NCBI RefSeq assembly: GCF_000165485.1
Contig: NC_014623.1
Coordinates: 4,607,501-4,671,500, forward strand
Direction: 5' to 3'
Length of the DNA stretch: 64,000 nt
Source of the DNA: Stigmatella aurantiaca DW4/3-1
Lineage (GTDB): Bacteria > Myxococcota > Myxococcia > Myxococcales > Myxococcaceae
The notes below the pieces were generated by a model, which was given only the letters and a program-made list of their open reading frames with translations, ran no database searches and was not told where the DNA came from. The translations under genes were made by a program, and so were the position numbers. Below are positions 36,701-45,544 of the stretch, in pieces; position 1 is the first letter of the stretch, and each line of letters begins with the position of its first letter.

Positions 36701-36713
36701 CCCCTGTGTTCAC
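33705..36713 (-). CDS. hybrid sensor protein: PAS/GAF, histidine kinase, receiver, second kinase
   Basis: The 1002-residue protein carries, in order, a PAS-type sensor (about 35-165), a GAF-like region (170-340) and a first kinase (HisKA H370 in SHEFRTP, then an ATPase domain with NLISNAFKF). A receiver follows (about 640-760, phosphoacceptor D694 in LSDVMMP), then a second complete kinase (H790 in SHDLRNP, ATPase with NLITNAVKYS and GLGLYIVSQ). There is no membrane segment, so sensing is cytoplasmic. The start is uncertain: GTG at 36713 or ATG at 36698, neither with a good ribosome site. The kinase-receiver-kinase order is unusual and suggests an internal relay. Confidence 0.93.
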   Translation of the reverse strand: MNTGVMNNKHTNLKRSPEPDGLDWLSGGGEMGKLIRSMDWSQTPLGPVESWPQSLRTTVSLCLSSTFPILIAWGPEHVQIYNDSYRPICGAKHPQSMGQRFRECWASALPAVGGVFDRAQQGEGSYIENLRMFLDRYGYLEEAFMTFSFSPIRDESGKVGGLFHPITEVTDKMISARRTQALRSLSEQFGKTQTLQQVWDTTAKAYGEYELDLPFLLFYQLDAAGKQAHRVGAAGIALDTAAAPAVLGIDEQTAAWPLARMLQFRQIEQVDDLGERFDSLPCGPYPEAPTTALLIPITPPGMTFPLGFLVAGVSARRALDSTYRAFYELLETTFTTAVSNVRAYEQEQQRAAALAEIDRAKTAFFSNVSHEFRTPLTLMLGPLEDSLSSHSEPLTPSQRERQQLIHRNALRLLKLVNTLLDFSRLEAGRVKATYRATNLPKLTADVASAFRSAMEKAGLNYRVTVPDSLEPVYVDHDMWEKIVLNLISNAFKFTFHGEVEVKLTQLEGRVRLTVRDTGTGVPEAELPRLFERFHRVETTQGRTFEGTGIGLALIMELVKMHGGILGVQSVENRGSAFHVELPLGRAHLPQERVASEEGPSEPGTLSVSFVEEALRWLPEPAANEGPPTPGAAPLPSPLMAQGSRPRVLVADDNSDMRGYIRSLLDPTCVVETVQDGEAAYQAILDSPPDLVLSDVMMPRLDGFGLLQKVRENPKTQGVPLILLSARAGEEARIEGLQAGANDYLVKPFSARELLARIENAVRLARERSERERLARERGELEQQLIGIVSHDLRNPISAILMSTSFLFRMGTLEERAAKVVTRIQASAERAMRMIRDLLDFTQARLGGGLRIERRPAELQHIAWLAVEEVKLAHPERKVLFEAVGVQTGEWDDDRLFQLLTNLITNAVKYSPSSTSVTVRLTGTQTEAQIDVHNEGEPISQELQARLFMPMQQGGHGGDRAGRSIGLGLYIVSQIVRAHGGAINLLSTPEVGTTFTVRLPLRA

Positions 36714-36769
36714 AGCGGATGCACGGCCGGATGCCCTCTGGGGGCAATCACCCGCGGGGTCCCGTCATC

Positions 36770-38545
36770 CTAGCCTGGGTCCTCGCCAAGCAGCAGCCTG
36801 CGCAGGATGGGAATGGGCGGGTAACCGTAGGAGACAAGTTCATCGTGGAAGCGGCGCAAGGTGAAGTCCGCCCCCCATTTCGCCTGGGCGTCCTCGCGGA
36901 GCTGGAGGATCAGCTTCTTTCCGAGAGCATACACGAGGTAGGTGGGATCCGACGTGCCCCGGCGCGCTTCCCGCTCTGCGTTGGTGCGGGTCATGTACGC
37001 CTCCTGCTCGAAGAAGCTCACAGCTTGTTCGTACGTCATCCCTCGCGTGTGCAGGGACAGGCCCACCATGTAGCGCGCCAAGCGCTGGAGGTAGAGGGCC
37101 AGCTGGTTGAGCCGTAGCTTGTCTGTCTGGAGACCGCCGCCGCCGTAGCCCTCGTCGAGCATCATCTGCTCGGTGTAGAGGCCCCAGCCCTCGCTGAACG
37201 AGCTCGAGCCGAGCAGTTTCCGCACCTTCGATTCCACCTGCCGGGTCCACAGGAATTGCACGTAGTGGCCGGGATAGGCCTCGTGGATGGAGATGATGGG
37301 CAACGCGTAGCGGTTGTAGAAGCTCATGTGCTGCTCCACCTGCTCCGCGTTCCACGTGGGCTCGGGGGGCGTCACGTAGTAGTACGCCTCCGTGGCGCGC
37401 GTCTCGAAGGGGCCCGCGATGTTGATGCTGGCGAAGGACAGCGCCCGGTTGAAGGCCGGTGTCTCGGCCACCTGGGCGCGCACCTCGCTTGGGATGGTGA
37501 TGATGTTCTGGTCGATGACGAACTGACGGAGCTCCTCCAGCGTGGCGCGCGTGGTGTCCACCAGCGCCTCCGGGGTGGGGTGCTCCTTGCCCAGCGCTTG
37601 GTAGACGTCCATGGGCGCCTTGCCACGGGCGATGCGGTCGGCCACTTCGCGGAACTGGGCCTGCGTGCGCTTCAGCTCCGCGTGGCCCCAGGCCAGCAGC
37701 GAGTCGATGTCTTCGGTGACGCCCTCCTCGTATTGCAGCTTCTGGCGGTACACCTTCTCGCCGATCGGAAACTCCCCCTGGGAGCGGGGCAGCAAATCCT
37801 CGCGCAAGAAGCGGATGTAGCCATCGATGGCGGCCAGGCAGCGCGCTTGTTCTTGCTGGAACTGGGTCTGCAGGGAGGCGTCCTTCACGGGCGCAAAAGC
37901 CTTCGGCAGCGTCTCGGCATAGAGCGCGCGGGTGCCGGCCGCCTGCATGAGGGCGATCTCCGTCCACAGCTTGGGGGGATTCTTCAGCGTGCTCTGCGCC
38001 GCGGTGAAGACGGCGGGAACCGCCTTCATGCGGCCCACCGCGGAGCGCATGCGCTCATCGAGGGGCGCGAAGTCCCGGTTGATGAGTTGGTAGAGCGAGT
38101 AGGAGACAGTGCTCAGGGCGGTGTTGGGGTTTCGCTCCCAGCCGCGCACGGTCTCGATGTCCAGGATGCGGGCCCTCAAGTGGTTCTCGAGGATGTCGTA
38201 GTCCGCCCGGTCGAGGGGAGGCAGGGCCGCGCGGTCCACTTGCTGTGGCAGGGCTTCTAGCTCGGTCTTGAGCTGCGCGAGGTGGGCCATGCGCTCCTCG
38301 GTTGTGAAGCCTCTGAGCTCTCCATCGTAGGTGTGGATACCCGCCTGGGTGGCCATCGTGGGAAAGCGCCGGAAGGAATCCTCGAAGTGCGCGTCCACGA
38401 AGGCCCGCAGGGCTACCTGGGCGGGAGACAAGGCCGCTGAAGGCGTCAGGGTGGGCCCGGTTTGTGAAGGGGGCCGCGAGGCCGTGCAGGCAGGGGAGAG
38501 GAGGAGGAGCGCGGAGAGTGCGCCCAGGGCTCGCATCGAGTGCAT
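36770..38545 (-). CDS. DUF885-family lipoprotein, probable zinc metallopeptidase
   Basis: The 591-residue product has a lipoprotein-type signal ending SPAC (C20). The body is almost all helical, as in DUF885 proteins. The family signature HEAYPGH at 421-427 supplies two likely zinc ligands, and SEGWGLYTEQ at 451-460 supplies a Glu. This arrangement resembles gluzincin peptidases, although the activity of the family is only partly established. The ATG at 38545 has AGG upstream; an internal ATG three codons later is also possible. It lies on the same strand as, and 57 bp upstream of, the hybrid-kinase start region's far side, with no sign of coupling. Confidence 0.88.
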   Translation of the reverse strand: MHSMRALGALSALLLLSPACTASRPPSQTGPTLTPSAALSPAQVALRAFVDAHFEDSFRRFPTMATQAGIHTYDGELRGFTTEERMAHLAQLKTELEALPQQVDRAALPPLDRADYDILENHLRARILDIETVRGWERNPNTALSTVSYSLYQLINRDFAPLDERMRSAVGRMKAVPAVFTAAQSTLKNPPKLWTEIALMQAAGTRALYAETLPKAFAPVKDASLQTQFQQEQARCLAAIDGYIRFLREDLLPRSQGEFPIGEKVYRQKLQYEEGVTEDIDSLLAWGHAELKRTQAQFREVADRIARGKAPMDVYQALGKEHPTPEALVDTTRATLEELRQFVIDQNIITIPSEVRAQVAETPAFNRALSFASINIAGPFETRATEAYYYVTPPEPTWNAEQVEQHMSFYNRYALPIISIHEAYPGHYVQFLWTRQVESKVRKLLGSSSFSEGWGLYTEQMMLDEGYGGGGLQTDKLRLNQLALYLQRLARYMVGLSLHTRGMTYEQAVSFFEQEAYMTRTNAEREARRGTSDPTYLVYALGKKLILQLREDAQAKWGADFTLRRFHDELVSYGYPPIPILRRLLLGEDPG

Positions 38546-38737
38546 GGGACCTCGAGGGGAAGAGGGGACGGGAGCCTCGCCGATGCTCCAGGAACCGGCA
38601 AGGACGCCGCGGCAGGTTTGGCCTTCGAGGCAGTGCTTGTCCGTGGTGCATTACGGGACTGATGCGTCGCGCTCCCTGTTGGGGAGGGGGCTGGACGACA
38701 TCGCTTAGCCCGTGCAACGGCAGCGCTGGGTGTCGGC

Positions 38738-39460
38738 TCAAGGTGCTGAGCGCGTCAGGAACACCTTGAATTGCAGCACGGCGAAGATCTGTCGGGGGGG
38801 CTCCAGTCCTGCCCGGCCGAGCAGCGCGGCGAGCGCGGCCTCGGACTCGGGAGGCTGGAGGGTGGCGAGGCCCTGTGTGAAGTTCGACACGGCTTCGGCT
38901 GAGGCTCCAGCGCGCCGGAGCCGATGCACCTCCACGGCCGTGAGCACGGGGTCGAGCCCGATGCGGCAGCCCAGGATGAAGGGCGCGCCGGGCTTGAGCC
39001 GCCGCACCACCTCGCGCAGCAGTGCCAGGCGACCCTCCTCGCCCGCCACGTGGTGGAGCACACCAATCATCTCCGCCCCATCAAACAAAGGGCCAGGGGG
39101 GAGGGAGTCCAGTAGGCCAGCGTGCAGCCGAGTTCGTTCCAGGAGCCCCGCCGCGGCGAGCTGCTTCTGCGCGACCGCCAGCATGTCGGGGGAGGGGTCC
39201 ACCCCCGTGAAGCGCCAGCCCGGCGCTCCCTGTTTCGCGTAGGGCAACACGTCCTGCCCCGTGCCCACGCCCACGCAGAGCAGGGACGCCGCGTCCTGTC
39301 CATCCAGCGTGGCCGCCATCACCGTGGCAATCGCCTCGTGCATCGCTTGGACGCCGATGAACCAGGACGTGGCCTGGGCGTCATACCGGGCGGCGCGCTC
39401 GGCGCCGAACTTCCGCACGGAAGCCTCGTGTTGCAGGTGTGAGGGGTCGTGTGAGTGCAT
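38738..39460 (-). CDS. class I SAM-dependent methyltransferase
   Basis: This 240-residue cytoplasmic protein has the class I methyltransferase fold. The SAM-binding loop is LLCVGVGTGQDVLPYA near residue 60, followed by the acidic strand end FTGVDPSPDML. The GVLHHVA segment near residue 135 is a typical motif 4/5 region. The ATG at 39460 follows GGAGAAAC; the frame stays open upstream but has no conserved features. The substrate is unknown. It is divergent from the small charged protein at 39655 with a dyad between them. Confidence 0.9.
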   Translation of the reverse strand: MHSHDPSHLQHEASVRKFGAERAARYDAQATSWFIGVQAMHEAIATVMAATLDGQDAASLLCVGVGTGQDVLPYAKQGAPGWRFTGVDPSPDMLAVAQKQLAAAGLLERTRLHAGLLDSLPPGPLFDGAEMIGVLHHVAGEEGRLALLREVVRRLKPGAPFILGCRIGLDPVLTAVEVHRLRRAGASAEAVSNFTQGLATLQPPESEAALAALLGRAGLEPPRQIFAVLQFKVFLTRSAP

Positions 39461-39594
39461 AGTTTCTCCGGTCAGCCCAAAAGGGGGGGCGTTGGGGGGT
39501 CTGAAGGGAGGATGCGTCTTCGGTGCCTTCCTCGGCAGAGCGGGGATTGGGGTGGGATCGGCGTGGATTTCGATGGTCCCTGGAAAGGAGGGTC

Positions 39595-39615
39595 CCCTTG
39601 TCGATTTGACAAGGG
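39595..39615. promoter_or_regulatory. 8-bp perfect dyad in the divergent region
   Basis: CCCTTGTC (39595-39602) and GACAAGGG (39608-39615) flank a 5-nt centre. The right arm overlaps a TTGACA hexamer at 39606-39611 that points toward the small charged protein. It may be an operator for one or both divergent genes. Confidence 0.4.
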
Positions 39616-39654
39616 TCATTAGGTTTACCGCGCTTGCCAACGAAAGGCGTGGTC

Positions 39655-40074
39655 ATGTCGAAATACGAGTCCAAACCGCAGGTTGCTCCCGAAGCCATTC
39701 GCGTGGAGACTGCCGCCACGGTTCAAGGACCAGCCGCGACCACCATCTCCGTGGAAGTGGAGGAATCAAAGCTCGGACAGTCTGGGGCCGACGCCAACCG
39801 CGCTGAGCGTGCGATCGCGATGGTTCCGAGCACCCACGATGGAAAGCAGGAGTGGAGAGAAGAAGAACTCCGGCATTCCGGTGGCCGCGTGACCCACGAC
39901 GAGCGCGTCCTCAAGACGTTCAACGCGACGGTGCCTGGCCCTGTCGATGCCCATGATTCCGGGGTCTCGGTGAAGGTGGAGACCCCCTCCGGAACCGTGT
40001 GGGCGAACGACAAGAGCAAGCCCTTGGCTACACGCGATGCAGACAAGGCGCTGCCCGGGAAGCCCAAGGTCTGA
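39655..40074 (+). CDS. small charged hypothetical protein
   Basis: The 139-residue product is hydrophilic, lacks a signal peptide and is rich in Glu, Lys and Ala. Nothing in it matches a family I know. The ATG at 39655 follows GAAAGG; a TTG at 39634 is a weaker option. Its codon use is typical of the window, so it is probably a real gene. It might be partly disordered. Confidence 0.65.
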   Translation: MSKYESKPQVAPEAIRVETAATVQGPAATTISVEVEESKLGQSGADANRAERAIAMVPSTHDGKQEWREEELRHSGGRVTHDERVLKTFNATVPGPVDAHDSGVSVKVETPSGTVWANDKSKPLATRDADKALPGKPKV

Positions 40075-40380
40075 TTGAGTCAAAGGTCGGCATGCTTCTG
40101 GACTGCCACCAACCAAGAGGGTGCGACGTGGACGAGCGCTCCCTGCCAATCTCCGGTCATCCCTCCGGTCAAGAGCGGTGAGCGCCGCGGGACGGGCAAT
40201 CCTGGCTGCGCGCTCGGCGGGACAGGCACGGGCGTCTCTGTCCCGCTGCGGATAGGGCCGCCTGGCCCTCGCCTTGCCGTCCCAGGTGTGCGTGGCTTCA
40301 ACCCCATGCATACCAACACTTCCCTCAGGCGAGGGGGGGGCCAGCATTTTTGGCAACCAGGGTGGAGGAGGAGTCCTGCT
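40075..40380. other. 306-bp convergent gap, nothing recognised
   Basis: This stretch lies between the ends of the charged protein gene and recD2. The open frames in it have no recognisable similarity, and I see no strong hairpin or repeat. Confidence 0.6.
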
Positions 40381-42660
40381 TCAGTCCCGCAGCCGCGATG
40401 CGAGCCGCGTGAAGCGCTTCTGGGTCTCCCCGTTGCGCACCGCAATTCCCAGCGCCTTCCTGCTTCCCACCAGCACCACCAGCTTCCTGCCTCGCGTCAC
40501 ACCGGTGTAGAGCAGGTTGCGTTGTAGGAGCGTGTAGTGCTGCGTGTGCAGGGGCAGCACCACACACGGGTATTCGCTGCCTTGCGATTTGTGCACGCTC
40601 GTGGCGTAGGCGAGTACCAGTTCGTCGAGGTCCGCCCAGGCGTAGTCCACCCGCCGCCCGTCGTAGCGCACCACCAGCGCCTGCTCCTCCCGATCGATGG
40701 CCTCCACCCGCCCGATGTCTCCGTTGAAGACGCCGAGCTCGTAGTTGTTGCGCACCTGCATCACTTTGTCGCCCACCCGGAACGTCCGGCTGCCCCGGGC
40801 GAGTTCCTCCCCAGAGGGGTTCAGGTGTTCCTGGAGCGCGGTGTTGAGGTTCGCGGTGCCGATGAGGCCCCGGTTCATCGGGACGAGCACCTGCACCTCG
40901 TCCACCGGGTGCAGCCCGAAGCGGCGCGGAATGCGCTCCTTCACCAGCGTCTTGAGGGCCGCGAGGATGGCCTCGGGCTCCTCCTTCTCGATGAAGTAAA
41001 AGTCGGCCAGCGCGTCCGCGGGGGGCTCCTGGGGCAGCTCCCCCTGGTTGATGCGGTGGGCATTGGTGATGATGAGGCTTGCCTGGGCCTGGCGGAAGAT
41101 GTGCTTCAACCGCACCACCGGCACATGCCCGGAGGCGATGATGTCCTGGAGCACGCTCCCCGGCCCCACGCTCGGCAGCTGATCCACATCCCCCACGAGC
41201 AGCAGTTGGCAGTGGGGAGGCAGCGCCTTGAGCACGTTGAGCATGAGCACGGTGTCCACCATGGACACCTCGTCGAGCACCAGCACGTCCGCCTGGAGCG
41301 GGTTGTGCCGATCTCGCAGGAAGCTGTGGGTACGGGGGTTGTATTCGAGCAGCCGGTGGACGGTCTCCGCTCCTCGCCCCGTCGTCTCCCCCAGCCGCTT
41401 GGCCGCGCGCCCGGTGGGCGCCGAGAGCAGAATCCGGCGCTCCTTCTTCTCCAGGATGGAGAGAATGACATTGACCAGCGTCGTCTTCCCGGTGCCCGGG
41501 CCGCCGGTGACGACCAGCACCTTGGACACCATCGCCTGCCGCACCGCCTCCTTCTGCTCGGGCGCCAACGAGATGCCCTGGCGGCCCTCAGCCCAGGCAA
41601 TGGCCCGCGCCACGTCTACCTCCAGGGGCCGCGCGGACCCAGCGTGGAGCGCCTTGAGGAGGTTGGCGACACCGAGCTCCGAGACGTGGAGGGCTCTCAG
41701 GTACACCGCCTCGCAGGCATCCTCGGGGCGGGGGTGGGCCAGGGCGCTGGCTCCCTCCACGGCGATGTACTCGGCGGCGTTGAGCCGGGTGATGGCCGCC
41801 TCCACGAGCGGTGGGGGGACCTCCAGCAACTCCACCGTGCGCGCGGTGAGCTTCTCGCGCGGTGCGTAGAGGTGGCCGTCCTCGGAGAACTCGCGGAGCA
41901 CGTGCAACACCCCCGCCTCGGCGCGCTTCGGCGAGTCAGAGGGAACGCCGAGCGATTGGGCGATGCGGTCGGCGGTGCGAAAGCCGATGCCGTACACGTC
42001 GATGGCCAGCCGGTAGGGGTTGTCCCGCACGACGTCAATCGCCCTGGCGCCATACTGCTTGTAGACCTTCACCGCGAAGCTGGCCGGCACCTCGTGAGAT
42101 TGCAGGAAGACCATCACCTGGCGGATGTCACGCTGCTCGGCCCAGGTCTCGCGCAGGAGCTTGCGGCGCTTCTCCCCGAAGCCTTTCACCTCCGCCAGCC
42201 GCTCGGGCTTCGAATCGATGATGTCCAGCGTCTCCAGGCCGAAGTGCTCCACCAGGCGCCTGGCCATCGCCGGACCCACGCCCTTCACCAACCCGCTGCC
42301 GAGATACTTCTCGATGCCCACCAGCGTCGCCGGCTTTACCGTCGCGAAGGAGAGGACCCGGAACTGCTCCCCGTACTTGCGGTCCTGCACCCACTGCCCG
42401 GTGAGGCGCAGGGATTCCCCTGGCTGGACGCCCAGGAGGTTGCCCACGGCGGTGATGGGCTCTTTGCGTCCGGAGAGCACCACCCGCACCACGCTCCAGG
42501 CGGCCTCCTCGTTGGCATAGGTGATGCGCTCGAGGTTTCCCTCCAGGGTGAGTGTGGGGCGCGTGCGGGCGTCGCGGCTTCCGGGGCTCCCTTCCCGCGC
42601 TGCGGGCAGGAGGTCCCCTCCGTCGGCGGCGTAGACCGAGGCGGGACGGGAGGCGGACAT
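40381..42660 (-). CDS. recD2: RecD2-type SF1B DNA helicase
   Basis: The 759-residue protein is the stand-alone RecD-like 5'-3' helicase found in bacteria with or without RecBC. The N-terminal part (about 35-330) carries an OB-like domain and two helix-hairpin-helix regions (KGVGPAMARRLVEHFG and EVKGFGEKRRK). The ATPase begins with the Walker A VVTGGPGTGKTTLVN near residue 390, and DEVSMVD forms Walker B. The C-terminal YATSVHKSQGSEYPCVVLPL segment is helicase motif V/VI of the RecD group. The gene is probably monocistronic. Confidence 0.95.
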   Translation of the reverse strand: MSASRPASVYAADGGDLLPAAREGSPGSRDARTRPTLTLEGNLERITYANEEAAWSVVRVVLSGRKEPITAVGNLLGVQPGESLRLTGQWVQDRKYGEQFRVLSFATVKPATLVGIEKYLGSGLVKGVGPAMARRLVEHFGLETLDIIDSKPERLAEVKGFGEKRRKLLRETWAEQRDIRQVMVFLQSHEVPASFAVKVYKQYGARAIDVVRDNPYRLAIDVYGIGFRTADRIAQSLGVPSDSPKRAEAGVLHVLREFSEDGHLYAPREKLTARTVELLEVPPPLVEAAITRLNAAEYIAVEGASALAHPRPEDACEAVYLRALHVSELGVANLLKALHAGSARPLEVDVARAIAWAEGRQGISLAPEQKEAVRQAMVSKVLVVTGGPGTGKTTLVNVILSILEKKERRILLSAPTGRAAKRLGETTGRGAETVHRLLEYNPRTHSFLRDRHNPLQADVLVLDEVSMVDTVLMLNVLKALPPHCQLLLVGDVDQLPSVGPGSVLQDIIASGHVPVVRLKHIFRQAQASLIITNAHRINQGELPQEPPADALADFYFIEKEEPEAILAALKTLVKERIPRRFGLHPVDEVQVLVPMNRGLIGTANLNTALQEHLNPSGEELARGSRTFRVGDKVMQVRNNYELGVFNGDIGRVEAIDREEQALVVRYDGRRVDYAWADLDELVLAYATSVHKSQGSEYPCVVLPLHTQHYTLLQRNLLYTGVTRGRKLVVLVGSRKALGIAVRNGETQKRFTRLASRLRD

Positions 42661-42796
42661 GGCGCCGGAAACTATCAGGGCGCTGGCAACTGAGACAGTG
42701 GAAGGCCAGGAGCCGTTGATGGGCAGGGTGCCGAGGAGGCTGCCAGCCAGGGGGCCAGCAGGTCGCGAGGTGAGCGCTCTTGAGCAGGCGTGTGCC

Positions 42797-44164
42797 CTAT
42801 AGGGCTGCCGGGACCGCCTCCTCCTGGGGCTCGACGAGCGACTTCCGCTCCCAGGCCCGGCTCTTCCAGCGGTACCAGAAGACCAAGCCGCGCATCCACT
42901 CGTCCGCCGCGATCGCGAGCCAGACGCCGGGAAGCCCGAATTGGAACCTGAACACGAGCGTATAGCCCAGCGGCAGGCTCATGCAGACCATGGAGAGCAG
43001 CGCCATGTAGACGGTGAACTGCGCGTCCCCGGCGGCGCGCAAGGCATTCACTAGGACGCGGTTGAAGGAGCGTCCGGACTCCAGCAGCAGGCTCAGCAGG
43101 ATGAGCTGCGCGGTCAACAGCACGATGTCCCCGTTGTCCGTGAACAGGCTCACCAGCGGCTGGCGCATCAGGATGACGAGCACGTCCACCAGGACGGTGA
43201 TGGCCACGGCCCACTTCAGGCTCTCCATGGCCCGCCGGTAGGCCTCGTCCGACTGACGCGCGCCCACCATCCGTCCCACCACGATGGCTGTCCCCATCCC
43301 GATCGCCAGGCTGCACAGGAAGATGTACTGGGAGATGGCCATCGCGTACTGCCGGGATGCCAGTGCCACGGACCCCAGGAACGTGACGAAGTACAGGAAC
43401 ACCGTCTGGCAGGAGTGGTAGGTGACCTGCTCGATGGCCGCGGGGACGCCCACCTTGAGGATCTTCCGGATGTACTCCCCGGGAAACGCCACGAAATCCC
43501 GCGGCGCCATCCGCACGTCCATCACCCGGTAGAGCAGCCACGCGAAGACTCCGAGCGCCGCGGCCCGGCTGAGTCCCGTGGATACCGCCGCACCGGTCAC
43601 CCCCATTTCGGGCATCCCGAAGTGTCCGAAGATGAGGGCGTAGTTGCACAGCATGTGCAGCAGGTTCATCCCCAGCGATACGAACATGGATTGCCGCGTG
43701 AAGCCGTAGGTGCGGATGAGAGCGGCGAGCACATTGATGAGGGCTTGCAGGAAGATGAAGCCGCCCGCGATTCGCATGTACGCATGGGCTTGAACCAGCA
43801 CCGTGCCTTCCAGGTTCATCCGGCCCAAGATGAAGCCGCCGAGCGACAGCAGCACAGCGCTCACCACGAGCCCAAGCATCAGATTCATCATGATGGCCAC
43901 GGCCGAGATGCGAGAGGCCTCCGCATTCCGGCGCGCGCCCAGATACTGCGCTACGACGATGGAGGCGCCGTGGCTGATGACATTCATGATGAGAATGCAC
44001 AGGGAAATGTACTGATTGACCACGCCCGCAGCCGAGACGGCGTCGTCGGACACACCGCTGAGCATGAGAACGTCCGAGGTGCCCATCAGCATGAACAACA
44101 ACAGTTCTAAGAAGATGGGCCAGGTCAGCCGGAACAGCCCCAAGGAGGGGTTCGGTACGTCCAT
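42797..44164 (-). CDS. MATE-family multidrug/toxin efflux transporter
   Basis: This 455-residue inner-membrane protein has twelve hydrophobic helices in two halves, as in MATE exporters that extrude cationic drugs using sodium or proton gradients. The first helix begins LFRLTWPIFLELLLFMLMG and the second domain near PAAIEQVTYHSCQT. The ATG at 44164 is chosen because it immediately precedes the first helix and gives the normal family length. The longer upstream frame adds 59 polar residues. It lies downstream of recD2 on no shared transcript, since recD2 is read away from it. Confidence 0.92.
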   Translation of the reverse strand: MDVPNPSLGLFRLTWPIFLELLLFMLMGTSDVLMLSGVSDDAVSAAGVVNQYISLCILIMNVISHGASIVVAQYLGARRNAEASRISAVAIMMNLMLGLVVSAVLLSLGGFILGRMNLEGTVLVQAHAYMRIAGGFIFLQALINVLAALIRTYGFTRQSMFVSLGMNLLHMLCNYALIFGHFGMPEMGVTGAAVSTGLSRAAALGVFAWLLYRVMDVRMAPRDFVAFPGEYIRKILKVGVPAAIEQVTYHSCQTVFLYFVTFLGSVALASRQYAMAISQYIFLCSLAIGMGTAIVVGRMVGARQSDEAYRRAMESLKWAVAITVLVDVLVILMRQPLVSLFTDNGDIVLLTAQLILLSLLLESGRSFNRVLVNALRAAGDAQFTVYMALLSMVCMSLPLGYTLVFRFQFGLPGVWLAIAADEWMRGLVFWYRWKSRAWERKSLVEPQEEAVPAAL

Positions 44165-44533
44165 GCCTTGGCGTGTCGCATGCTCCACCCGGGCTGTCGA
44201 GCCACTCCTGGATACCCAGTTCACTGCCTGCCAGGCGCTCCCGCTGATTGGTTTAAACTCCACACCCCTATCCTTCTGATGTGCCTTAGATGCGCAGCCT
44301 CGGCAGCCGGAAGGCTGGCGGAACTGACGGCCACGGCACAATTGACCCGTGAAGGAGACACGCTGGCGAGACGGCGAATACGATATTTCTCATATCGCTT
44401 TATGGGTGAGCGCGAACAAGGACTGAAACGTCTGTCACCGCACCGTCTACGACGGAGTCGGACGCCCATGGCTTGATTCGGCCTGGACCAAACGTGGCAT
44501 ATGGCCCGGTCAGTTCACACAGAGGAGAATGAA
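44165..44533. other. 369-bp divergent regulatory region
   Basis: This region separates the MATE gene from the secreted protein gene. It is locally AT-rich around 44375-44405, with a small dyad CGATAT/ATATCG (44381-44397). A plus-strand frame ending near 44475 encodes an Arg-rich tail that I do not recognise and do not call as a gene. Confidence 0.5.
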
Positions 44534-45346
44534 ATGCGAGCCCGAAAGCTTTGTCTCAACGCCGTCTGCGCTTTAAGTGTCTACCTGGTTACGGCGTCTT
44601 GCTGGGCTGCTGGTGCACCCTCGGGCCAGACGCGATCGTTGGCAGATGCCCTCGGTAGCGCGGACGCCGAACATGAGGTGCGTCAACTGCGGGGTGACCG
44701 CTACGACGTGTTCGTCGAAAGCTTCACGGTCACCGCAACCCCTGTTCTCCTGAAGGACGGAGGCATCTTCCTGGACGGCTGGCGGGTCGGCTATTCCGGG
44801 CAACACGCAGCGGCATTTGTTCACGATGCCGACGGCCGGACCTACGCCGCGTATTTCGACGCGGAGCGCGGCAAGGTCATCTCCTTCGGTGACGTGGGCG
44901 GCCGGATTCATCCTGCCATCGAAGGATGGGCACGGCGTTTTGGCCCGCCCGTGGACATCATCCTGAAGGCGGACCCGGCGGCCAGGGCACCTGCCAACCT
45001 GCCGCAGGCCACCGCGGCGACCCCGAGCCCCGGCGAACAAGTGGAGTTGCGAAAGGTAGCCGCCTCGATCTGGAATGGGTCGCTGGCAGCCAGCTGGAAT
45101 ATGAACGCCGAGGTGGGCGACATCTTAGGAACCGTGACCCACGAAATCATGGAGTGCTCGGCGGCTTTCAACTTGGTGCCTAAACCGGTGGGTTGGGTTC
45201 CGGGATGGTCCTACGTGACCAAGAGCGCGCTATCGATCGTGGCTTACGTCACCGGTGTTTCGAGGGACCGGCAGTACAAGGGATGCGTCAATTCCGCCGC
45301 GGCGAATTGGCGAAGCGCGATTGAAATGGCCTCCGCCGACATCTGA
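44534..45346 (+). CDS. secreted protein of unknown function
   Basis: The 270-residue product has a signal peptide (residues 1-26, ending CWA or AAG). No family is evident in the mature part. The first half looks like a beta-rich domain (YDVFVESFTVTATPVLL) and the second half contains WNMNAEVGDILGTVTHEIME. The ATG follows AGAGGAG, an excellent ribosome site. It could be a surface or periplasmic binding protein, but there is no evidence for that. Codon use fits the window. Confidence 0.78.
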   Translation: MRARKLCLNAVCALSVYLVTASCWAAGAPSGQTRSLADALGSADAEHEVRQLRGDRYDVFVESFTVTATPVLLKDGGIFLDGWRVGYSGQHAAAFVHDADGRTYAAYFDAERGKVISFGDVGGRIHPAIEGWARRFGPPVDIILKADPAARAPANLPQATAATPSPGEQVELRKVAASIWNGSLAASWNMNAEVGDILGTVTHEIMECSAAFNLVPKPVGWVPGWSYVTKSALSIVAYVTGVSRDRQYKGCVNSAAANWRSAIEMASADI

Positions 45347-45544
45347 CGGGCCCTGGTGGGGAGGGGGGGGAGGACTGGTTCGGCAGACGCCGCGCGAAGC
45401 GCTTTCCAACGCGGCCAGCCCTGGGGGACGAGAGTCCTATCACCTCCCGGAGGCGTGCGCCGGCTCCATGCTTTCGGCTCCATGGCGCACTGCGCAACGT
45501 CCGGCGCGTCCGCAACCCTTCTCCCCAGCTTGCGACAATCGGAC

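Noticed and set aside
40075-40380. Possible small genes between the charged protein gene and recD2
   Set aside because: No frame there has a ribosome site plus a plausible protein, and no similarity is apparent.
44168-44476. A plus-strand 102-codon frame upstream of the secreted protein gene
   Set aside because: It has an Arg-rich tail and no ribosome site or similarity I can name, and it lies in a divergent promoter region.
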